Source: Gigaspora rosea (lineage: Eukaryota; Glomeromycota; Glomeromycetes; Diversisporales; Gigasporaceae). From it: 64,000 bases of DNA. The DNA is taken from positions 42,116 to 106,115 of the forward strand of contig QKWP01001181.1 in the NCBI GenBank assembly GCA_003550325.1, written 5' to 3'. The translations under genes were made by a program, and so were the position numbers. This document shows positions 23,288 through 34,057 of the stretch, one piece after another. The notes beneath the pieces are model-generated. The model was not told the origin of the DNA, did no database searches, and was given only the letters and a program-made list of their open reading frames with translations. Position 1 is the stretch's first letter. Each line of letters opens with the position of its first letter.

Positions 23288-24239
23288 TTAATAGTGACGA
23301 TAATTAAGCTTACGTTTAAATATTTTTAATTGGTCATCTTCAGAAAATGTGACCATTGTATGGTAAAACTTATTTTTACATGTGACTGCGTTAATAGTGA
23401 CAACAATTAAGCTTACATTAAATATTTTTTAATTGGTCATCTTCAGAAAAGTAACCAGTTTGTGGAAAAACTTATTTTTATATACGTATCATATGTACAA
23501 TTTATAATAATTTATAATAACAGAGTAAACTTACAACCGTAATCTGGCAATTTGTCTTTTGATTGGATAACTCAGAACATGTGCACATTATGACATTCTG
23601 ATAAAATCTACAGAGCTACACGCCTAAAATACTACTAAATAATAACTGTAATCAGGTATTTATTATTTTGATTAGATAACTCAGAACACGTGCATATTAT
23701 GTCATTTCGATGCAATCTATATCCTAAAACAATTTTGCCCATTTAAACATTTTTGATTTTGATAAATTAATAGTAACGAAGTGTTAAGTTTACATTAAAT
23801 ATTTTTAATTGGTCATTTTAAGAAAATGTGACCATTGTGTAAAAAAACTTATTTTTACATGCGATTGTGTTAATAGTGACGACGATTAAGCTTACATTTA
23901 AATATTTTTAATTGGTCATCTTCAGAAAACGTGACTATTGCGTTAATAGTGATGATGATTAAGCTTACATTAAATATTTTTTAATTGGTCATCTTTAGAA
24001 AAGTAACCAGTTTGTGGGAAAACTTATTTTTACATAAGTACATATGTACAATTTATAACAAACAATTTTATCTATCTATGTATGTGCATTGTGTAGTTTA
24101 ATTTGAGGTTTGTATACTTTTATGTTTTTATTCACTGCATACTCAATATTTGTTATTATATAAGGGTGAGTATGGAGCTCACTTTGGCAATTATTTATGA
24201 GAATATATGATTAGAGCATGCAAAATTATTTTTTATTTC

Positions 24240-24735
24240 GCATTATATGAAATATGAAAACTGGTTAGTTTGTCAGATTTTTTTTTTTAAATTAATAGAA
24301 TAATGTTCATATCCAAAATTTGTTTTATATTACATAGAATTTGAAAACTTCAGTCAGTCAGTCAGTTTTTTTTTTATTTTTTTATTTTTTTACTTTACTT
24401 TATTGCATATTTATATCTAAAATTAGCCCATGCAAAGTTGATTTTCATTTTGCATTATGTGAAATCTGAAAACTTGAATAAGTCAGTTACATTTGCTTTT
24501 ATTTTTTTAATTTATTGTAAATTAATAGAATAACATTCACATCTAAAATTAGACCATGCGAAGTTGATTTTTCATTTTGCATTACACGAAATCTGAAAAC
24601 TTCAGTATGTTAGATTTTTGTTTTTTTTTTTACTACAAATTAATAAAACAATGTTCACTTCTAAGGTTAGGCTATGTAAAGTTGATTTTTCGGTTTGTAT
24701 TACATAGAGTCTGAAAACTTCAGGTAGGCTAGTTG
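24240..24735. repeat. roughly 110-bp tandem repeat, left block
   Basis: Units carry AAATTAATAGAATAATGTTC, CATTTTGCATTACA and GAAAACTTCAGTCAGTC followed by poly-T runs of variable length. There are about four diverged copies. The same repeat resumes at 26766, so the 2-kb structure between them was inserted into a continuous array. Confidence 0.75.
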
Positions 24736-24815
24736 TGGCAGAAAAATTTTACTATCATGTGACTGAAAATCATTTCCGCCTGGTATGATCTATTCATAAA
24801 AATAAAATATTTTAA

Positions 24816-25317
24816 GGGTAGGGGTACGTAGATCATTTATCATATAATTTTTGTGGTACAATGAGATTTATATAGAAATTAAAAATGTGCTACTAATAAA
24901 ACTTTTTATAGTTGCAACCAAATTTGACTAAAATTTTATAATCTATAGAATAAAATGCACATTTTATAATAGTAAAATTTTAATATAGTATATATTTAAA
25001 AAAATTATACTTCTATATATAATAAAGTTTCCTCCAGTTGGCTTAAATTTCCCCAAATTACACAAAATAATTAATTTTGATTGGTCGATATCATATGATT
25101 ATCATATAATTTGTGTAAACAACTTTTGATATCTAAAGTTTAAATCTTTATAACTTGATAAATATTCAACCAATTTTGATATTTTACTATTTTTAGAATC
25201 ACAAAAACCTGTTCTATGATTTTATTTAATAATTTAAATGATTTGCTTAAAAAAATTTTACTAAACTTTAAAAAAAAAATCGATACCACAAAAATCATAT
25301 CTACGTACCCCCTACCC
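24816..25317. mobile_element. TTAA-flanked element, 502 bp
   Basis: The ends GGGTAGGGGTACGTAGAT and ATCTACGTACCCCCTACCC are inverted, with TTAA immediately outside (24812-24815, 25318-25321). The interior is AT-rich. It resembles the 166-bp MITE in starting with a G-run after TTAA, suggesting one mobilising transposase for both families; this is inference. Confidence 0.75.
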
Positions 25318-25329
25318 TTAAAATTTTAA

Positions 25330-26710
25330 TGAAGATTTCTCAACAACTATCAGACTAAATTTAATAAATTTTTTTTATTTTGATTCTATAAATTCATAGA
25401 ATTCAAACAAAAAAAAAGTTCATTGAATTTAATCAGATGGTTGTTAAGATATTTTCACTCAAAGTTAGAGAAAAATCAAAACGTTTATCAAAATAAAGCT
25501 GCGCCAAAGTTTTTTTAAAACTTTGAGCAAAGATATCTTGACAACTACCAGACTAAATTTAATGAACGTTTTTTTATTTTAATTCTATAAATTTATAGAA
25601 TTCAAATAAAAAAAGTTCACTAAATTTGATTGGACGGTTGTCAAGATATCTTTGCTCAAAGTTTTAAAAAAACTTTGGCGCAGCTTTTATTTTTATAGAT
25701 GTTTTGATTTTTCTCTAACTTTGAGCAAAGATATCTTGACAACTATCAGATTAAATCTAATGAACTTTTTTGTTTGAATTCTATGAATTCATATAATTCA
25801 AACAAAAAAAAGTTCATTGAATTTAGTCAGATGGTTGCCAAGATATCTTCGCTCAAAGTTAGAGAAAAATCAAAACGTCTATCAAAATAAAAGCTGCGCC
25901 AAAGTTTTTTTAAAACTTTGAGCAAAGATATCTTGACAACCATCCAATCAAATTCGGTGAACTTTTTTTATTTGAATTCTATAAATTTATAGAATTAAAA
26001 TAAAAAAACGTTCATCAAATTTAGTCTGGTAGTTGTCAAGATATCTTTGCTCAAAGTTTTAAAAAAACTTTGGCGCAGCTTTTATTTTGATAGACGTTTT
26101 GATTTTTCTCTAACTTTGAGCGAAGATATCTTGACAACCATCTGACTAAATTCAATGAACTTTTTTTTGTTTGAATTATATGAATTCATAGAATTCAAAC
26201 AAAAAAAAGTTCATTAAATTTAATCAGATGGTTGTCAAGATATCTTCGCTCAAAGTTAGAGAAAAATCAAAACGTCTATCAAAATAAAAGCTGCTCCAAA
26301 GTTTTTTTAAAACTTTGAGCAAAGATACCTTGACAACTACCAAACTAAATTTGATGAACGTTTTTTATTTCAATTCTATAAATTTATAGAATTCAAATAA
26401 AAAAAAGTTCACCGAATTTGATTGGACGGTTATCAAGATATCTTTGCTCAAAGTTTTAAAAAAACTTAGGAGCAGCTTTTATTTTGATGGACGTTTTGAT
26501 TTTTCTCTAACTTTAAGTGAAGATATCTTGACAACCATCAGATTAAATTCAATAAACTTTTTTTTGTTTGAATTATATGAATTCATAGAATTTAAACAAA
26601 AAAAAGTCATTAAATTTAATCAGATGATTGTCAAGATATCTTAGCCCAAAGTTAGAGAAAAATCAAAATATCTATCAAAATAAAAGCTGTGCCTAAGTTT
26701 TTTTAAAATT
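25330..26710. repeat. array of about 200-bp units in alternating orientation
   Basis: Palindromes centred on versions of TCTATAAATTTATAGA (near 25395, 25590, 25785, 25985, 26175, 26370, 26570) alternate with a non-palindromic spacer containing CTTTGGCGCAGCTTTTAT. The spacer appears in reverse at about 25457, 25855, 26251 and 26645 and forward at about 25657, 26056 and 26450. The arms carry GATATCTTGACAAC. The strand can therefore fold with many alternative partners. Confidence 0.85.
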
Positions 26711-26765
26711 TTAAAATATGTTATTTTTATGAATAGATTGTACTAGGTCAGAAATGATCTTCAGT

Positions 26766-27260
26766 CAGTCAGTCAGTTTTTTTTCTTTTTAATTAATAGA
26801 ATAATGTTCATACCTAAGATTAGATTATGCAAAATTAATTTTTCATTTTGCATTACATGGAATTTAAAAACTTCATTTAATTGTTTTTTTTTCTTTTTTT
26901 TTTTTTTGCTTTGCTACAAATTAATAGAATAATATTTACATCTAATATTAAACCATACGTTGCTGATTTTTCATTATGCATTATATGGAATATGAAAACT
27001 TAGGTGAGCTAAATTTTTTTTCTTTTTTTTTATTTTATTTTATTTTTAATTTATTGTAAATTAATAGAATAATATTCACATCTAAGAATAGACACACAAA
27101 GTTGATTTTAGTTTTACATTACATGCAATCTAAAAACTTCAGTCAGTCAGTTGGATTTTTTTTAATTTTTTTAATTAACTAAAATTAATATAATAATCTT
27201 CGCATCTATGATTAGCCACATAAAGTTTATTATTCATTTTACATTATCAGTCAATTACAT
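26766..27260. repeat. roughly 110-bp tandem repeat, right block
   Basis: Continues the repeat of 24240-24735 (AATTAATAGAATAAT, CATTTTGCATTACATGGAAT, AAAACTTCAGTCAGTCAG) with four diverged units, then fades into AT-rich sequence before the acceptor-like CCCCCCCAG at 27367-27375. Confidence 0.75.
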
Positions 27261-27375
27261 TATACGTATTATAATCTACTGTTAAATTTTTTTATTTTTA
27301 TACACATAGCAAAGCACATATACAAAAAAAGTAATATATTAAATAATTATAATTTTTTTTAAAAAAACCCCCCAG

Positions 27376-27957
27376 GTGCTTGTCATAAAATAATCACTCT
27401 TGATTTGAAAAAACGATCAGATGCAGATTATATATATGGCTTTTGAATTTTGTACTAAATGAATTACTGTTTTGGTGTGGATTATGAGATTCTTATTCAA
27501 ATTTATAAGCTTCTGTTCCTTCTTCAACAACTAATTGTTAGCGAAGTTCATGCTGTCGAAAAGAGAATAGAAAAAGGCAAGGAAGCACCGAGTTTAATAT
27601 TTCCAAACTGTTATTGTCTTTTTTTTCGTCAATACTTATTATCCTGCTAAAATATTTTTTACGAGCATATATATGGAGAAAAAATTATTAACAGTTAGTG
27701 CTTGGAAAAATTTTTATAAAATGTTTAAGGAAAATGGTTTTGAAGTTTACGTAACTCACAGATTAGTAGAAATAGAATTACCTCAGAAAACGGATATTGA
27801 AAAAGCCACAAAAAACTGACGTTCGACCATGTATGAATTAATCGAGAGAACACGCAATACATACTGGAGAATCGAAGAAGAAGAGGATGCAAAAAAAAGT
27901 CAGCATTTGTTGAAATATTGAAAACTTCATTAGAATTTATTTTAGATTCACAGAGTA
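27376..27957 (+). pseudogene. MULE transposase, C-terminal part with SWIM-like zinc motif
   Basis: It resumes the transposase at ACHKIITLDLKKRSDADY, then QQLIVSEVHAVEKRIEKGKE and NCYCLFFRQYLLSC*NIFYEH. This is a SWIM-type C-x-C...C-x-H finger in which the last pair is damaged by a stop and a replacement. After a frameshift the C-terminal segment follows (LLTVSAWKNFYKMFKENGFE, then ELIERTRNTYWRIEEEED). It has at least four in-frame stops. It is read together with 17937-19460 as one dead gene; nothing here can be functional. Confidence 0.82.
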
Positions 27958-27959
27958 AA

Positions 27960-28743
27960 AAAAAAACAAGAAAAATAAGAAAAAAAAATATAAAGACAAG
28001 ATTTTTGATATTTTGCATTATTAAAAGTATGCAATTTCATAATATATTTATGGAAATAATAAACTTATGAGTTACATAGAGGAGCATGGCTCAATTAATG
28101 TGAAAAAATTAAATAATATTGTTCCTAAGGGGAGTAACAAAAATCAGGTGATTTTTTAGGGGGGGAGGGGGGTAAAAAAAGTTGAAATTATATATAAGAA
28201 CCTGACTATTTACATATTGAGGAAGAGGGAGGGGGGGTAGGCCTCTGATAAAAAATAATCAGGTGATTAATGACACTGCCCTAACCATAATAACTTGAGT
28301 TTTCACTTATCACATAAATTTCAAGATGAAACAAAGCTATCTCTACTTCCAAAAAGTAATTTCAATTCATATGGTTTATCCATTATTGAGTATTACAACT
28401 CATTAGGCAATCTTGCTTCATTAATAATTGTTGAAAAGTTCTACAATTCTAAACAGTAATGTTAGTCTAAAATTATTCAAGCTGGAAGATACTCTACATG
28501 ATTCTTCATGATTCCTTTCTAAAGTTTTATTTGTCAGTTCATTAAGATCTGTATCTTAAAAGTATACTAATTAACTTATAATGAAAAATTAAAATTAACT
28601 CATTAAAAAAAAATTAAATGAAATTGAACACAGTTAACTTTACACTTATAGGCTTAGGTTTAATTAACACGAAAAAAATTGGGCAAGATAAATGCTTGTA
28701 ATTAACATTTTTTAAATATATTACTGTAAAAAAAAAAAAAAAA
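27960..28743. other. AT-rich 3' part of MULE with G-run tracts
   Basis: There is no gene. Two similar modules around AAAATCAGGTGATT (28137 and 28250) each adjoin unusual G-rich tracts (28159-28172 and near 28228). These are isolated G-quadruplex candidates in otherwise AT-rich DNA. The poly-A at 28728-28743 marks the start of the right terminal repeat. Confidence 0.4.
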
Positions 28744-29099
28744 CACCGTCAAAAAAAAATGGGTTGGCATCTTTGTTCGCAAACCAGTGTGACAATTCTT
28801 ATTTATTATTAGAAAAAAGGGATTTCTTTATTTAAAAAAGTAACTTTCTTTGTTCCTCTATAAAAATACAACACCCATACTTCTTGAACTTATCTACTGT
28901 GACAGATTTTTATAATTAATAAAAAAATTATGGATCATCCTGTGATTTCCCGATGATCATTGATCATCGGAAAATTTTGTAAGGTACCTGGCTTTAGCCG
29001 CCCCCTATTTTACAGTTATTATCACTAGGCACATTATATGTCCGGAGCTCATCATATGATGTTCATCATATTACACAAATGCGTTAATATGCATAAGTT

Positions 29100-29486
29100 G
29101 GTAACATTAAAGCACAAATATAGACACGCGTGTGGGCAGACAAAAAATTTCCAAATTCCATTTCTAATAAGATTTACATCATGTATATATGTTGTGCCTC
29201 AGATTAAAACTTGCGTCAGATTGAATCTGACGCACGTCAGATGACTATCAATTGACCAGCATTAAATGATCGGCAACAACTGGCCTAAACTACCTCCTAA
29301 CTTTACCGTAATTTTACCCTAACCCTAATCTAATTTAGGCCGGTGTCAATCTGACGCAAGGATCGATCTGAGGCACAACATGTGCAAGTAAAAAAAGTAA
29401 AATAGATTTTTACAATTGAAGCACATCAAGAAGATAATTTTTGTATCACTTTGCATAGAAATTAAGGGTCCGTCGCTACGCTCCGG
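29100..29486. repeat. dispersed repeat ending GTCCGTCGCTACGCTCCGG, split by a MITE
   Basis: The block with CAGACAAAAAATTTCCAAATT (29138) and GTCCGTCGCTACGCTCCGG (29468-29486) matches, in inverse orientation, 40317-40510 and 44113-44300. The gap between the two landmarks is larger here because of the MITE at 29191-29380. Confidence 0.65.
29191..29380. mobile_element. 190-bp MITE, GTTGTGCCTCAGAT inverted ends
   Basis: ATGTTGTGCCTCAGAT at the left is mirrored by ATCTGAGGCACAACAT at the right, with inner inverted words TCAATCTGACGCA. The core contains TTTACCCTAACCCTAATCTA. The paralogous repeats at 40317 and 44113 lack it. The target duplication is not clear. Confidence 0.65.
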
Positions 29487-29509
29487 CCAATAAATTCTTG
29501 GACACCTGC

Positions 29510-29800
29510 TATTTTCGAATCTTCAGTCTGGAGACTGCGATATAGTTTCTGAAGAGTTAGGTAATTTACCAGACGAAACAGAAAAGATTTCAGGAAACAA
29601 GAAAATTTTAGATGTCCCAGAATTTTCTGGTTAATGTCACATTAAACTTCTCTGATTGGCTGATGTTGATTAGATATCTGGATAAAAAATCGGATTTATA
29701 ACAACTAAAATAAAATCCAGATTTATTATCCGCTGCATAAAAATAAAATCTGTTGTCCTTTTTATATCCAGATACATCCGGATTTTGTAATCCGGATTCA
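29510..29800. repeat. right part of a GTGCTTGGATCC element
   Basis: This matches 9130-9650, including ACCAGACGAAACAGAAAAG and the CCGGATTTTGTAATCCGGAT end. It leads directly into copy 2 of the segmental duplication, so it was copied along with it. Confidence 0.65.
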
Positions 29801-30418
29801 AGCACTATCTCCAATAGTCTTTGTATAACAAAACAATGAATCTTTTATAAAAAATCATTTATATTTTAATCTTTTGCTTATGAAACCACTCTTTGGATTC
29901 TAACAAAAAGATTCCTTGTTCAATTTTACATTCGATATCTTCTACTCCTAACTTGTTAATATCCAAGGTTAAATTGTTCTTAAAACAAAAGGGTGAGAGT
30001 GTTCACCCGGTGATGAATAATGATTTCTAATATGTTTATGTGTTTATAATATAAGTTTCTTATAAGAAGTTAACAGATCTTACTATGATTATAATTATAT
30101 GTTAAATGTATGCTGTTTATATTTTTTAAAAAATAAAAGTTCCTGTAAAGTTGATATTCGGGATATTGACACAAAATCCTTATAAACAAACTTTGTTAAG
30201 TATATTCGATCTTCAAAACAAGATCTTGTTAACAAAAAATTTGGCGAAGGTTGTGAAAAAACAAATCTGTTTCTAGAAAGTAAGCAATTTATAAATAATA
30301 TTAATATAACAATAATCAATCCAAATTTCGAGTAAAACGAAAGTTTTTTATAAAAAAAAAACCAATACAATAAAGTCGATTTATTGCCGTTACTTTCAAA
30401 ATATAAATTGCATTAAAG
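29800..30418. repeat. segmental duplication copy 2, left part
   Basis: Aligns with 9640-10255. It is separated from its continuation at 34500 by the hAT transposon. Confidence 0.85.
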
Positions 30419-30439
30419 GTTACATCCAAAGATGGCACC

Positions 30440-30655
30440 GAAACCTTTTTTGCCAATTCCGAAAGTTTCAGGTTTTGGATTATAGCTTCCGAAACCTCAT
30501 CCGAAACTCGAAACCTCATCCGAAACCCAAAACCTCACCCGAAACCCAAAACCTCACCCGAAACCCGAAACCTTACCTGAAACCCCGAAACCTCAACCGA
30601 AACCCGAAACCTCACCTGAAACCCGAAACCTCAACCAAAACCCCGAAACTGCCAA
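30440..30655 (+). repeat. subterminal CCGAAACC array of the hAT
   Basis: A dozen or so copies of ACCYSAAACCCGAAACCT variants sit in tandem just inside the left terminus. Subterminal repeats of this kind are the usual transposase-binding sites in hAT elements. Confidence 0.8.
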
Positions 30656-30734
30656 AACATCAATAACTTATTTGTTTATTCTCTCTATTTTATTCTGATA
30701 TTGTGTTAACATATGGAATTACCCTTGTTATCAT

Positions 30735-31035
30735 ATGTGATCATGATCGATCAGCATAATGAGGAATTATCCTGCATGAGAGCGTGATAGTTATACGCGA
30801 TCAATCGATCAGCGTAATGAGGAATGATCCCGCATGAGAGAATGATGGTTATACGCGATCAATCGATTAGTGTAACGAGAAATGATCCCACATGAGAGCA
30901 TGATGGTTATACGCGATCAATCGATCAGCGTAACGAGGAATGATCCTGCATGAGAGCGTAATAGTTATACGCGAGCAATTGATCAGCGTAACGAGGAATG
31001 ATCCCGCATGAGAGCGTGATGGTTATACGCGGATA
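30735..31035. repeat. 58-bp minisatellite inside the hAT
   Basis: Five units at a 58-bp spacing (TTATACGCG at 30791, 30849, 30907, 30965, 31023) each contain GATCAGCGTAACGAGGAATG variants. Partial units recur at about 31165-31215 and 31350-31395. It lies between the left end and the transposase gene. Confidence 0.9.
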
Positions 31036-31623
31036 GTTATATTGAGACAGAAGATCATTACTACTGTATATTTGTTTTTCTTTATTTATTTGTTTATTTG
31101 TTTGTTTATTCTCTCTATTATCATTCCAATATTGTGTTAACATATGAGATCACCCTTGTTACCGTGATGCGATCATGATCGATCAGCGTAACGAGGAATG
31201 ATCCCATGTGAGCGTGATGGTTATACCAAGACAGAAGATATCATTACTATATTTATTATTTATTTATTTATTTATTTATTGTTTATAATTATACCGTATT
31301 CACTCTATTATCGGTTTTGATATCATGTTAACATATGGGATCACCCTAGTTATTATGATGCGATCATAATCGATCAGCGTAACAAGGGATGATCCTGTCA
31401 AAGATTCGTAATGTAATACCGATAGCCTTACAGAAAAAGATACAATTAGTTGGAGATTAAAAGAGCAAAATATGTATAAAAATGCCTGATTTTTGACTAT
31501 GTAAAAATAAGTTTTCACTTATCTTAAAAATAAAAGTCTTTTAAAAATCTAAAACCTTGACAGCTATATTACAAAATTCTATTTAATAACTTCTTATTCT
31601 TAAAATATTTACCATTTTTTAAT

Positions 31624-34057
31624 ATGTCAGAATCTAAAAAAATTAAACATGCTGATGAAAAAATTATTGGTGGTCGTCCATTAAAGCCAATTTGGAAATT
31701 TTATAATAGAGGCAAACAATTGGATAGCTCAGGCCATTATGAAGCAATTTGTAAAGCATGTGAAAAATTATTTTCACCTGGAAAACCATCATTAATGGAA
31801 AAGCATATTATTAGTGACTGTGCTTTTGTTTCTGAAGAAGTAAAAGAAGCAGTTATATATATTGTTGAATCTCGTGAAAAAACTTCAAGTATTAGTGGAA
31901 CTAAACATTCAAGTGAACAAATAAGTTTAGATGAATTTCTTGAAAGTACAGCTATACCAGATAAACGTATTGAATCAATAAATAGAGCACTTATTAAAGC
32001 ATTTGTATGCTGTGGATTACCTTGGAGGCTTATTGAGCATCCATTTTTTATTGAATTTTTAAAAAAAACTTCGCCCTGCTTATACACCACTAGTAGAAAA
32101 TTTATTGCAGAAAATTTATTAATAAATGAAATAATTAGAATTGATACAAATTTATATAAATCATTAAAAGATTCAAAAAATTTAACATTAGGTATTTAAT
32201 TGTATTTATTTATTTTTCATTTAATTTATAATTTAATTATACTATATATTTAAAATAAGCTACTACTTAGAATAAAATATTTTTGTTAATTTATTTTTAG
32301 CTTTAGATGGATGGACCAGTATAACAGGCAAATCATTGTGGAATTTTATTATTTGTCTAAATAATGGTAAAGAAATTCTTTGGAAAATTTTAGATTTTTC
32401 AGATACAAATCATACTGCAAATTTTTTAACTAATGAAATTCAAAAAGTTCTTATTGACATTGGTGTTGAAAAGTTTATTGGTATAGTAACAGATGCAGGA
32501 GCAAATATTAATTTAGCAAGAAAACAAATTTCTCAAAAATATACACATATATTAAGTATTAGATGTATTGTACATGCATTTAATCTTATAACAAAAGATT
32601 TAATTAAACATCCATTTGCAGCAAGAATTATCCAATGGTGCAAAACTTTAGTTACATATTTTAAAAAAAGCCATTTACCAAATAATCTTTTAGCAGCCAA
32701 AATTTCTGAAAAAAAAATATCAGGTGGTGGATTAAAAACTTATATTGATACAAGATGGACAACAGTTTATGCAATGTTAAAATCAGTTTATCAATTAGAA
32801 ACATGTTTAAAAGAGGTAATCATTATTTAAAGTTTTTAATTTATATTTAAAATTAATAACTTAAATAATTTTTTATTTAGATTGCTATTGAAAATCCTTT
32901 AGCTATAACAAATGAATCTGTTAAAGCAATTATTTGTAGAAAAAAAGGATTTTTTTATGATGTTTATGATTTAGCAAAAATTTTTAAACCTATTAATGAT
33001 GCAATTATTAAACTCCAAAGAAGAAATATAACGTTAGCTGATTGCTATTTTGCATTAATTTCTTTAGGAAATTCAATTTATAAGCTTTCTAAAGAAGATC
33101 CTAAAGATCCTAAACAATTTTATAAATATGCTATTAACAAATTTAATTCAAGATTTAGTGAATATGAATATGATGAATATGTTTTAGCATATTTTCTTCA
33201 TCCACTTTATAAAGGTAAATAAATTTTATTATTTAAATTTTAAATTATTTAATTTTAACTTTATAAATTATTTAGGTGCAGGTATTAAAAAAAGTCAATT
33301 TTTAAAAATTGCAACCTCAGCAGCAAATATTTGGCAACAAATGGTAAAAATTCCAGAAATTGCAACACAATTAAAAAAATATAACCATTCTAAAGAAAAA
33401 TCAGGAGATATGATTATTTCTCAATTTAGAGAATTTTACTTGCAAAGAGAACCATTTAATGCACCATTCTCATTAAATATTGATACAGCCTTAAGTTGGT
33501 GGAAAACATGTACAATATCACCACCATATTTACAATTACTTGGAATTAAACTTTTTTCAATTACTCCACATACAGCAAGCTGTGAAAGAATTTGGTCTAT
33601 TTGTGGATGGATGACAGGAAAAAGAAGAACAAATTTATCAGTTGAAAATTTAGAATCTTTGGTTAAAATTCATTCTTATTATATTAATAACAAAGAATCT
33701 GAATTGAATTTATATAGCAAAGAACATGCAGCAGATGACATTTATCAAGAATTATATAATGCACAAATTGAAGAAGAGGAAGAAGAAGACCAAAATGAAA
33801 CAGAAAATATTAATTTAGATGAGTATGATTTAGATGATGATGAAGGAACTGTGTGGGAAAATCTAAATTTATTAGAAATAATTGATTTAGAAAATCATAA
33901 TTTTGATGACACAGATGATAATCAAATAACAGAAGACTTAAATAATGATGAAGAACTAAATACTTTTATTCAAGATTTAGAAGATCAAGATGATTATGAT
34001 CCTAGCCAAATAGCACAAAAACATTTTGATGATATTGATGAAATTTATTATTATTAA
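31624..34057 (+). CDS. hAT transposase, four exons, 732 residues
   Basis: The exons are 31624-32191, 32301-32815, 32881-33214 and 33276-34057. All three introns are GT-AG, 61 to 109 bp, and the joined frame is open to TAA. A BED zinc finger lies near the N terminus (Cys43, Cys46, His61, Cys66). The RNase-H-like core has LALDGWTS (first Asp, about 192), IVTDAGAN (second Asp), CIVHAFNL, and YIDTRWTT. The C-terminal dimerisation region has LSWWKTC and HTASCERIWS, with the third acidic residue in CERIWS. A very acidic Glu/Asp tail follows. Length and order are normal for the superfamily. No disruption is seen, so the element may still be able to move. It would act in the nucleus, binding the element's ends. 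Confidence 0.92.

Larger units (their letters stand above)
21100..23672. repeat. 1278-bp tandem duplication of the MITE-in-MITE nest
   Basis: All landmarks from the 586-bp satellite spacer through both nested MITEs recur at exactly +1278 (21318 to 22596, 21335 to 22613). Similarity of the last partial unit ends near 23672, where GATTGGATAACTCGAAA changes to GATTAGATAACTCAGAA. Limits are approximate. Confidence 0.8.
19640..24060. repeat. higher-order satellite array, about 580-bp unit, five copies
   Basis: Each unit starts near ACCGTAATCTGGCAATTTGT and contains repeated shorter modules: TTTTGATTGGATAACTC twice, and TTAATTGGTCATCTT two or three times, each preceded by TAAGCTTACATTAAA. Units begin at about 19645, 20220, 20975, 22250 and 23530. 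Units 2 to 4 are longer only because of the MITEs inserted in them; units 1 and 5 are empty at the same position (GTGTTAATAGTG near 20090 and 23867). Confidence 0.85.
24761..26766. mobile_element. 2.0-kb composite with outer inverted repeats
   Basis: Positions 24761-24815 (GACTGAAAATCATTTCCGCC and TATTCATAAAAATAAAATAT) are mirrored with moderate divergence by 26711-26766. They enclose a TTAA element and an alternating-orientation repeat array. It interrupts a 110-bp tandem repeat array. No coding sequence is present. Confidence 0.6.
19461..27375 (+). other. 7.9-kb satellite-filled interval with intron-like borders
   Basis: The left border reads GGATTGATAG|GTAGTC and the right ACCCCCCCAG|GTGCTTG. 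Splicing at these points rejoins a phase-1 Gly codon, so that HHGLIG is followed by ACHKIITLDLKKRSDADY, which is the expected order of the transposase. The content is entirely repeats and MITEs. Either a short intron was inflated, or repeats entered at a site that happens to give GT-AG ends. Confidence 0.65.
17601..28996. mobile_element. 11.4-kb composite Mutator-like (MULE) element
   Basis: The terminal inverted repeats begin TAAAGCCAGGTACCTTACAA. They extend over about 200 bp at the left (17601-17801) and 250 bp at the right (28744-28996, with an extra 90 bp inside it). They enclose a degenerate MULE transposase gene whose coding order fits this orientation. Long terminal repeats around a MULE transposase are usual for the superfamily. 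I could not find the expected 9-bp target duplication (left flank TGATTTCAT, right flank GCCGCCCCC), so a boundary may be off or the flanks have changed. Size is inflated by about 8 kb of satellite. Confidence 0.7.

Noticed and set aside
26444..26644. 66-codon frame in the alternating array
   Set aside because: Consists of palindromic repeat sequence.
25330..26710. CRISPR-like array
   Set aside because: Units alternate in orientation, spacers are not unique, and the DNA is eukaryotic.
17592..29005. Nine-base target duplication of the 11.4-kb MULE
   Set aside because: The flanks TGATTTCAT and GCCGCCCCC do not match, even allowing a shift of a few bases.
31737..32090. 117-codon minus-strand frame
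   Set aside because: Antisense shadow of the first exon of the hAT transposase.
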